This document shows positions 22,691 through 27,277 of a stretch of DNA of 27,277 nt, piece after piece. The notes below the pieces were generated by a model. That model worked only from the letters and a program-made list of their open reading frames with translations. It ran no database searches and was not told where the DNA came from. Origin of the DNA: Oscillospiraceae bacterium (GTDB lineage Bacteria; Bacillota_A; Clostridia; Oscillospirales; Oscillospiraceae); assembly GCA_017411905.1 (NCBI GenBank), contig JAFQPB010000022.1, forward strand, positions 1 through 27,277, written 5' to 3'. Made by a program: the position numbers and the translations under genes. Within the stretch, counting starts at the first letter, position 1, and each line of letters starts with the position of its first letter.

Positions 22691-22813
22691 TATTTAAAAT
22701 TAAAAACCAGATTATGTTTCCGGGTCACCAAACAGTTCCGCAAGAAACAGAAACGGGCGATCATCAAATCTCAAAAAACTAGAAATTTTCAAACTAATTT
22801 CAAAACTTATGAC

Positions 22814-22842
22814 TTGAGAATTTGAAAGTTATTTGCTATAAT
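22814..22842 (+). promoter_or_regulatory. Promoter of the R-M operon
   Basis: TTGAGA (22814-22819) and TATAAT (22837-22842) are 17 bases apart with an extended TGC. The region upstream (22775-22830) repeats TTTCAAA-type words in both orientations (for example TTTCAAA near 22795 and TTTGAAA near 22822), which could bind a regulator. The stretch 22691-22813 holds no gene and is A+T-rich. Confidence 0.72.
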
Positions 22843-22879
22843 GTATTGTGAATCGATCTATAAACAAGGAGGCGTAGAT

Positions 22880-23722
22880 ATGGCAAAAAATAAGCTGGTT
22901 GCCCCCGTCGTCAAATGGGTCGGAGGAAAACGCCAGTTGTTAGACGAGATCACCCCCCTGCTTCCTAATCGGATCACTTCTTATTGCGAACCTTTTTTGG
23001 GCGGCGGAGCCGTTTTGTTTTCTATTCAGCCATCCAAAGCAATCGTAAATGACTTGAATGAGGATTTAATAGTGGTTTACGAAACTATTCGTGATGATGT
23101 CGAATCCCTTATTGATAATCTCAAAAAGCATGAAAATACTCCAGAGTATTTTTACGCAATACGGGATTTAGATAGGGATAAGGAAGCCTATCAAGCTATG
23201 TCTAAGGTTGAGCGTGCGTCACGATTGATTTACTTGAACAAAACTTGCTTTAATGGTTTGTTCCGAGTTAATTCAGCGGGAGAGTTTAATTCTCCGTTCG
23301 GCCACTATACAAACCCTAACATTATAAACGAGCCTGTTCTGCGGGCAGTAAACAAGTATTTTTCATCCAGCAACATCACATTTTGCAATGAAGATTTTGC
23401 CGTGACACTGAGTAGAGTTGGTAAGGGTGGATTTGTGTATCTTGATCCACCGTATGATCCTGTTTCTGATACCGCAAGTTTCACTGGCTATAATAAAGGC
23501 GGCTTTGATAAGGCCGAGCAAATCAGACTAAAGCAATGTTGTGATGATTTGACGCAGCGTGGCATAAAATTTATGCTGTCCAATTCTGCCACAGCGTTTA
23601 TAAAAGATCTTTATAAAGACTACAACATATCTATTGTGCACGCAAAAAGGGCAATCAATGCAGATGCAAGCAAGCGTGGTGCAATAGAGGAGGTGTTAAT
23701 TAGAAATTATGGGAATGAATGA
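22880..23722 (+). CDS. Dam-type adenine-N6 DNA methyltransferase of a type II R-M system (DpnM-like, D12 class)
   Basis: A 280-residue S-adenosylmethionine-dependent methyltransferase, the usual length for Dam/DpnM enzymes. The alpha-class order of motifs is visible: motif X KWVGGKRQLL (12-21), motif I EPFLGGG (37-43), and catalytic motif IV DPPY (189-192). The target-recognition-type block LNKTCFNGLFRVNSAGEFNS (119-138) with SPFG following strongly resembles GATC-specific Dam/DpnM proteins, so GATC (or a related site) is the likely target; this is inference from similarity recalled, not tested. ATG 22880 follows AAGGAGG by 7 bases. It precedes and overlaps the endonuclease gene by 14 bases, so protection is made before cleavage. 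Codon use is A+T-rich relative to the host genes around it. Confidence 0.92.
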   Translation: MAKNKLVAPVVKWVGGKRQLLDEITPLLPNRITSYCEPFLGGGAVLFSIQPSKAIVNDLNEDLIVVYETIRDDVESLIDNLKKHENTPEYFYAIRDLDRDKEAYQAMSKVERASRLIYLNKTCFNGLFRVNSAGEFNSPFGHYTNPNIINEPVLRAVNKYFSSSNITFCNEDFAVTLSRVGKGGFVYLDPPYDPVSDTASFTGYNKGGFDKAEQIRLKQCCDDLTQRGIKFMLSNSATAFIKDLYKDYNISIVHAKRAINADASKRGAIEEVLIRNYGNE

Positions 23723-24980
23723 TGTCGCATGGGAAGGTCTGTTTGACAAGTACCATATTCTTACTGAGATTGAGCGAAATGGACAGTTCTTAATTTCTGC
23801 AGACCAAATAAAAGAGTTTCGAGAGCCTCGGTTAATGACCAAGTTTGACCATAGAATAAATCTTCCAAATATCTTTACTACTAACAATTTATCAATTTTG
23901 CCCATAACCCGTGGAGATTACATTATTTCCTCTTTTTCGGCATATAAGGAATTTGACGAACCCTCCCAAGATATTCAGAAAATCTCCGTTCCGGCACATA
24001 TCCAGAGTCTAATGCCGCAATTTCTTGTAAGCGAAGCAATTGCATTGAATTGTGCTAATGCCTGTGGAATACTTAATGACTTTTTGGAGGATGATGAGCT
24101 TGTTCCAACAGTTAGCGGTCGTATGAGTTCCGGTAGTTTTGAGTTTGGCATTAACACCGCTTTGGGCGCGAAAAATATTGCCGTAAATAATTCTCAAATA
24201 GAAATTGATGCAGCATATGAAGGTATTCGTTATCTTTCTCTATTTGAGGCCAAGCGGGATTTGTCCGACGATTTTCTTATCCGCCAGCTTTACTACCCGT
24301 TCCGTGTTTGGAGCGAGCGAGTAACGAAAAAAGTGAAGCCTGTTTTTTTAATTTTTTCAAATGGTATGTTCAACTTATATCAATATGATTTTGAAGATCC
24401 ACACAACTATAATTCTCTTAAATTAGTGAAGCAGAAAAACTATATAATCGCAACAGAGATTTGTTTGGCTGATATTGAAAACCTTGTGAGATCAGTTCCT
24501 TTGGTACAAGAGCCTGAAATACCGTTCCCGCAAGCAGATCGTATGTCCCGTATAGTCAACCTTATCGAACTGTTAAGTGAAAGGCCGATGACCAAGCAAG
24601 ACATTACTTCGAAGTATGCTTTTGATGAACGCCAAACTAATTATTATACAGATGCAGGACGGTATTTAGGACTCATTGACAAAGCCTATGATGAAGATGG
24701 TAATGTTCTATTCCAACTTTCCGCCTGTGGCCACCGCATAATGGGTTTGGAGTATAAGGAACGCCAGCTCTCACTTGTAACGCAAATTTTGATGCACAAA
24801 GTATTTAATGAAACCTTAAAACTCCATTTACAATATGGAGAGATGCCACCTAAGCAAACGATAATTCAAATAATGAAACGCTCTAATCTATATGGTGTTG
24901 ATGCCGACAGTACATATTTGCGTCGTTCTTCAACGGTTATTGGTTGGGTGAATTGGATTCTTGGAATTATTGAGGAATAA
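23709..24980 (+). CDS. Putative type II restriction endonuclease, PD-(D/E)XK fold
   Basis: A 423-residue protein that starts inside the methyltransferase end. A nuclease active site fits IEID (164-167) and FEAK (179-182): D167, E180 and K182 form the D-x12-E-x-K arrangement of PD-(D/E)XK enzymes, with Q193 just beyond, in the helix that often bears a conserved Gln. The C-terminal part (about 285-345) reads like a winged helix (ELLSERPMTKQDI then YYTDAGRYLGLID). It is not the classical DpnII/MboI type by eye, and I cannot name a characterised homologue. GGAGGTG lies 13 bases before ATG 23709; an in-frame ATG at 23715 is an alternative. The function rests on the active-site pattern plus pairing with the methyltransferase. 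Confidence 0.72.
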   Translation: MGMNDVAWEGLFDKYHILTEIERNGQFLISADQIKEFREPRLMTKFDHRINLPNIFTTNNLSILPITRGDYIISSFSAYKEFDEPSQDIQKISVPAHIQSLMPQFLVSEAIALNCANACGILNDFLEDDELVPTVSGRMSSGSFEFGINTALGAKNIAVNNSQIEIDAAYEGIRYLSLFEAKRDLSDDFLIRQLYYPFRVWSERVTKKVKPVFLIFSNGMFNLYQYDFEDPHNYNSLKLVKQKNYIIATEICLADIENLVRSVPLVQEPEIPFPQADRMSRIVNLIELLSERPMTKQDITSKYAFDERQTNYYTDAGRYLGLIDKAYDEDGNVLFQLSACGHRIMGLEYKERQLSLVTQILMHKVFNETLKLHLQYGEMPPKQTIIQIMKRSNLYGVDADSTYLRRSSTVIGWVNWILGIIEE

Positions 24981-25008
24981 TTTGCTGTGTGTCTCAGAAA
25001 GGATGGTA

Positions 25009-25191
25009 ATGATGGCAACAAATAACGACAGGCCTATTGTCCAATCACACGGGTATAATGGTAGCGAGCCAACTCGGATTTGCCCCCGTTGTGGCAAAGA
25101 AAAGCCGCTAAGCGAGTTTGGCTTTAGGAAAATGGGTAAGGGTGAGAAGGGGCAAATAAGAAATCAATCTTGGTGTAAGGATTGCCGATAA
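25009..25191 (+). CDS. Small zinc-ribbon protein of the R-M island
   Basis: About 60 residues. Two Cys pairs, CPRC followed by GKEKPLSEFGF and then CKDC at the C-terminus, make a treble-clef/zinc-ribbon of the type found as N-terminal modules of phage HNH endonucleases (CxxCGxxKPLSEF...CKxC). Here nothing follows the second pair, so it is either a free-standing zinc-finger protein or the stump of a former HNH gene. AAAGG lies 6 bases before ATG 25009; ATG 25003 and 25012 are alternatives. It lies 28 bases after the endonuclease stop and ends 12 bases before a terminator, so it is probably in the same transcript. A control or accessory role is only a possibility. Confidence 0.6.
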   Translation: MMATNNDRPIVQSHGYNGSEPTRICPRCGKEKPLSEFGFRKMGKGEKGQIRNQSWCKDCR

Positions 25192-25203
25192 CCTATATAT
25201 GTC

Positions 25204-25244
25204 AAGCCCACCTTCCATTACGGCAGGTGGGCTTATTCCTATTT
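25204..25244 (+). terminator. Terminator of the R-M operon
   Basis: AAGCCCACC (25204-25212) and GGTGGGCTT (25226-25234) form a 9-bp stem with a 13-base loop, followed by ATTCCTATTT. The remaining 90 bases up to the right repeat hold no gene that I can support. Confidence 0.75.
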
Positions 25245-25335
25245 CCGGGAACACACTATCAGTGCTCATCAAGAATCCCTCTGAAACAAAGGGCGCTTTT
25301 ATAGAGGAAAGACCTATTTGTGCGCTGCTCGCATA

Positions 25336-25418
25336 GAAAAACCGCCCTCGAAAATCCGAGAGCGGTTTATCTTCCATTAGTCAGCAACGTAGGGCAGCAG
25401 AGCGATCTGACGGGCGCG
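25336..25418. repeat. Right copy of the 83-bp direct repeat (end of intact rpsR plus terminator)
   Basis: It is the counterpart of 22608-22690 (78 of 83 identical). It covers the last 13 codons of the functional rpsR, the stop and the terminator, and marks the right border of the inserted 2.6 kb. Confidence 0.93.
25339..25368 (-). terminator. Terminator of the rpsF-ssb-rpsR operon
   Basis: A 12-bp stem (25339-25350 with 25357-25368) contains one position that is a G-U wobble in the minus-strand RNA, and is followed by TTTTT. The loop and one stem base differ from the left copy. Confidence 0.8.
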
Positions 25419-25613
25419 CTTGATAGCGGAAGTCAGGTCACGCTGGTGAGCTGCGCAAGTGCCGGTCGTACGGCGGGGCAGGATCTTGCCGCGCTCGGAC
25501 AGGTAACGGCGGAGCTTCGCAGTATCCTTGTAATCGATGCTGGTTGCCTTATCCACACAGAAAGCGCAGACCTTGCGGCGCTTCCGGGGATGAACACGCT
25601 GTTCGTTAGCCAT
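25377..25613 (-). CDS. rpsR: 30S ribosomal protein bS18
   Basis: A 78-residue small-subunit ribosomal protein that binds next to bS6 on the platform. Recognisable blocks are [10 protein letters not shown] (10-19), [22 protein letters not shown] and the near-invariant [19 protein letters not shown] with ALLPY at the end. Cys16, Cys19 and the Cys in TGTC make this the cysteine-containing (possible zinc-binding) form. ATG 25613 follows AAGGAGGT by 8 bases. It is last in the rpsF-ssb-rpsR operon. Its last 13 codons and terminator are duplicated 2.7 kb away on the far side of the R-M genes; the protein itself is intact. Confidence 0.98.
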   Translation of the reverse strand: MANEQRVHPRKRRKVCAFCVDKATSIDYKDTAKLRRYLSERGKILPRRTTGTCAAHQRDLTSAIKRARQIALLPYVAD

Positions 25614-25654
25614 TGGTTTTTACCTCCTTGTAAGCATTGTGAAAAAGTCGATCA

Positions 25655-26101
25655 TCAGAAGGGCAGCTGTGCGTCGTCGTCATCCAGCATCGCGAAATCG
25701 GATGCAGGTGTTGCGGGCGCAGAATAAGTGCCATAGCTTGCAGGGGCTGCGCCAAAAGCGTTTGCGCTCTGGTCGTCCCGCTTGCTGTCGCCAAAGTATA
25801 CGTTATCTGCAATCACTTCAGCGGTGCGGCGCTTGTTGCCGTCCTTGTCGTTCCAGCTGCGAATCTGCAGCCGTCCGGAAACCACTGCCATACGACCCTT
25901 TTGGAAGTACTTGGAGACAAATTCTCCAGTCTGCCGCCAGGCTACGCAGTCAATGAAATCCGTTTCCCGTTCGCCGCCATCCTTAGGAGAAAAATCTCTG
26001 TCCACCGCCAGGGTGAAGGATGCTACCGCGGTGCCGCTGCCGGTACGGCGCAGCTCGGGGTCTCGGGTCAGGCGACCCATAATGATGATGTGGTTGAGCA
26101 T
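25655..26101 (-). CDS. ssb: Single-stranded DNA-binding protein
   Basis: A 148-residue homotetrameric SSB. The OB-fold occupies about residues 1-105: it opens with MLNHIIIMGRLTRDPELR and includes TDFIDCVAWRQTGEFVSKYF and GRLQIRSWNDKDGNKR. A Gly/Ala/Pro/Ser-rich disordered linker follows, and the acidic tip DDDDAQLPF matches the conserved C-terminal peptide that docks replication and repair partners. ATG 26101 follows GGAGG by 6-7 bases. It lies between rpsF and rpsR, the standard Bacillota order. Confidence 0.97.
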   Translation of the reverse strand: MLNHIIIMGRLTRDPELRRTGSGTAVASFTLAVDRDFSPKDGGERETDFIDCVAWRQTGEFVSKYFQKGRMAVVSGRLQIRSWNDKDGNKRRTAEVIADNVYFGDSKRDDQSANAFGAAPASYGTYSAPATPASDFAMLDDDDAQLPF

Positions 26102-26113
26102 TTTGGTTCCTCC

Positions 26114-26410
26114 TTACTCTGCCACGACAGTGGTCAGGCAACGCAGGACGCCTTCAGTGATCTTCATCACACGCTCCAGCTCAGCGGGGAAAGCAGGGTT
26201 GGTCTCAAAGTTCATCAGAACATAGTAACCCTCGGTCAGGTCGTTGATGGGGTAGGCCAGCCGACGCTTGCCCCACTCATCCACATTGGACAGGGTACCC
26301 TCCGCTTCCACCATAGCCTTGAACTTTTCCACAAGTGCAGCGATGCCCTCCTCGCCCTGTGCGGGGTCGATGATGTAGAGCACCTCATACTTACCGGTGA
26401 TCTTAGCCAT
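26114..26410 (-). CDS. rpsF: 30S ribosomal protein bS6
   Basis: A 98-residue ribosomal protein that forms a dimer with bS18. Typical segments are KYEVLYIIDP near the N-terminus, the WGKRRLAYPI block, and GYYVLMNFETNP. ATG 26410 follows AGGAGGTG; the reading frame stays open upstream to 26461, but that region is the structured leader. It is first in the operon and is driven by a consensus promoter with a leader of about 75-80 bases. Confidence 0.97.
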   Translation of the reverse strand: MAKITGKYEVLYIIDPAQGEEGIAALVEKFKAMVEAEGTLSNVDEWGKRRLAYPINDLTEGYYVLMNFETNPAFPAELERVMKITEGVLRCLTTVVAE

Positions 26411-26484
26411 TTTGTTTGCACCTCCTTTTGGACTTTTGGCCCCCGACGCTGTCGGGAGCAAGGATATGCCTACATACGTAGGCT
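26411..26484 (-). promoter_or_regulatory. Structured 5' leader of rpsF (candidate bS6:bS18 autoregulatory RNA)
   Basis: The leader RNA contains two hairpins: GCCTAC/GTAGGC (26468-26483, loop of 4) and CCCGAC/GTCGGG (26442-26456, loop of 3). A bS6:bS18-binding leader is known upstream of rpsF in many bacteria; whether these stems match that motif, including its conserved CCG, was not established here. Confidence 0.35.
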
Positions 26485-26489
26485 ATAGT

Positions 26490-26518
26490 ATTATACAGGC
26501 CTTTGCAGGAAATGTCAA
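26490..26518 (-). promoter_or_regulatory. Consensus sigmaA promoter of rpsF-ssb-rpsR
   Basis: On the minus strand TTGACA (26513-26518) and TATAAT (26490-26495) are separated by 17 bases, a perfect consensus match. Confidence 0.88.
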
Positions 26519-26558
26519 GAATTATTTATAAATTACGGATTACGGATTATGTGTTACG

Positions 26559-26584
26559 AAAAGCCGCCCGGTTAGGCGGCTTTT
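26559..26584 (-). terminator. Terminator after the transketolase/small peptide transcript
   Basis: AAAAGCCGCC (26559-26568) and GGCGGCTTTT (26575-26584) form a 10-bp stem with a 6-base loop. TTTTCG ends the minus-strand stem. Confidence 0.8.
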
Positions 26585-26589
26585 GATAA

Positions 26590-26673
26590 TTACAGCATAG
26601 GGATCGCCATTGCGATCAGACCCAGCAGCAAAACTGCTGCCATAACTAATGCGAGAACCTGCTTGAAATTCAT
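26590..26673 (-). CDS. 27-residue hydrophobic membrane peptide
   Basis: A small frame reading MNFKQVLALVMAAVLLLGLI and ending AMAIPML. A single transmembrane helix fills almost the whole peptide after the NFKQ start. ATG 26673 is preceded by TAAGGAGAG, a good ribosome site that overlaps the stop of the transketolase gene, and the frame ends just before the terminator, so it should be translated from the same mRNA. It is too short for routine gene finding. No function is known to me. A chance frame is less likely because of the site spacing and the uniform hydrophobicity. Confidence 0.6.
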   Translation of the reverse strand: MNFKQVLALVMAAVLLLGLIAMAIPML

Positions 26674-26683
26674 ATTTCTCTCC

Positions 26684-27277
26684 TTACTTGCCGCACAGCT
26701 CTTTGGCTACAGCAACAATATTTTCGCAGGACAGGCCGAACTGCTTTAAGAGGTCAACTGCAGGGCCGGAGTGACCGAACTCGTCATTGACACCGATACG
26801 GCGCACCAAAGTGGGGCACTTCTCAGCAAGCAGAGAGCAAACCGCTTCGCCCAGACCGCCGATCACAGAGTGCTCCTCGCAGGTGATGACCTTACCGCAT
26901 TCCTTGGCAGCCTTTAGCACCAGCTCCTCGTCCAAAGGCTTAATGGTGGCCATATTGATAACGCGAGCGTGGATGCCCTGCTTCTCCAGCTCCTCGCCGG
27001 CAAGAATTGCTTCGTAGGTCAGCAGGCCGTTGGCGATGATGGCAACATCACTACCGTCCTTCAGCACTTCGCCCTTGCCGATCTCAAACTTATAGTCCTC
27101 GCTGTGGAACACCGGCACAGCCAGTCTGCCAAAACGCAGATATACGGGGCCGTCCATCAGGTAAGCAGCCTTTACAGCGGCCTTTGCTTCTACATCGTCA
27201 GCCGGGCAGATAACGGTCATACCGGGAATAGAGCGCATCAGAGCGAAATCCTCACAGCACTGGTGGGATGCGCCGTC
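26684..27277 (-). CDS. Transketolase, C-terminal subunit (5' part beyond the window)
   Basis: The last 197 residues of a split transketolase. The frame is open to the window edge, and its first visible residues DGASHQCCEDFALMRSIPGM are the conserved pyrimidine-domain segment of transketolase/DXS-like enzymes (usual form DGxTHQxxEDIAxMR). The following part is the transketolase C-terminal domain (EEHSVIGGLGEAVCSLLAE, GVNDEFGHSG). In many anaerobes the enzyme is split into an N-terminal TPP subunit and this C-terminal subunit of about 310 residues. It acts in the non-oxidative pentose phosphate pathway. The true start lies outside the window. The stop at 26684-26686 overlaps the ribosome site of the small membrane peptide. 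Confidence 0.92.
   Translation of the reverse strand, partial: DGASHQCCEDFALMRSIPGMTVICPADDVEAKAAVKAAYLMDGPVYLRFGRLAVPVFHSEDYKFEIGKGEVLKDGSDVAIIANGLLTYEAILAGEELEKQGIHARVINMATIKPLDEELVLKAAKECGKVITCEEHSVIGGLGEAVCSLLAEKCPTLVRRIGVNDEFGHSGPAVDLLKQFGLSCENIVAVAKELCGK

Noticed and set aside
22691..25335. Avoidance of GATC within the R-M island as evidence of specificity
   Set aside because: A count by eye finds about ten GATC sites in 2.6 kb, close to chance, so it says nothing about the target.
22691..25335. Integrase or transposase gene in the island
   Set aside because: All open frames were considered; none carries a recombinase motif, and terminal inverted repeats of an IS type are absent.
25108..25377. 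89-codon minus-strand frame overlapping the zinc-ribbon gene and terminator
   Set aside because: It runs through two terminators and the right repeat, with no ribosome site; it is a chance frame.

Overview
The window looks like the chromosome of an anaerobic Bacillota of class Clostridia, probably an Oscillospiraceae/Ruminococcaceae-type gut bacterium. The evidence is strong AGGAGG-type ribosome binding sites, sigmaA-like promoters, the rpsF-ssb-rpsR operon, a two-subunit (split) transketolase, BspA-type leucine-rich-repeat lipoproteins, and a VTC/DUF4956/Cthe_2159-like cluster. Most genes are of balanced base composition. Two short stretches are visibly more A+T-rich: a regulator pair at about 1.1-1.66 kb and a restriction-modification island at 22.7-25.3 kb.

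Layout. 0-5.2 kb holds sugar metabolism: a PfkB-family (KdgK-like) kinase, a small divergent Cys-rich protein/XRE regulator pair, a ROK-like sugar kinase homologue, a divergent AraC-type regulator, and NagA. 4.06-8.69 kb (minus strand) is a tightly packed run in transcription order murI, DUF2156 protein, GNAT acetyltransferase, D,D-carboxypeptidase, nagA, with a cell-wall precursor, remodelling and recycling flavour. 8.85-11.7 kb (minus) has a MscS channel, alanine racemase and an adenine-PRT-like phosphoribosyltransferase. 11.8-16.4 kb (plus) has a DUF975 membrane protein and the two halves of a heterodimeric ABC exporter. 16.5-19.1 kb (plus) has two LRR lipoproteins under a near-consensus promoter, followed by about 350 bases of hairpin-rich repeat DNA. 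19.5-22.6 kb (minus) is the VTC-domain, DUF4956, beta-helix lipoprotein operon. 25.4-26.5 kb (minus) is rpsF-ssb-rpsR, followed by the 3' end of a transketolase gene with a 27-residue membrane peptide downstream of it.

The most interesting region is 22.6-25.4 kb. The last 13 codons, stop and terminator of rpsR occur twice as an 83-base direct repeat (78 of 83 identical, including 61 bases without a mismatch). Between the two copies sit only a Dam-type adenine methyltransferase, a PD-(D/E)XK restriction endonuclease and a tiny zinc-ribbon protein, with their own promoter and terminator. No recombinase gene is present, so this appears to be a minimal, integrase-less defence island placed precisely at the 3' end of a ribosomal protein gene. 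A looser parallel occurs at 1.04-1.70 kb, where the small regulator pair is bracketed by two terminators that share a 12-base word.
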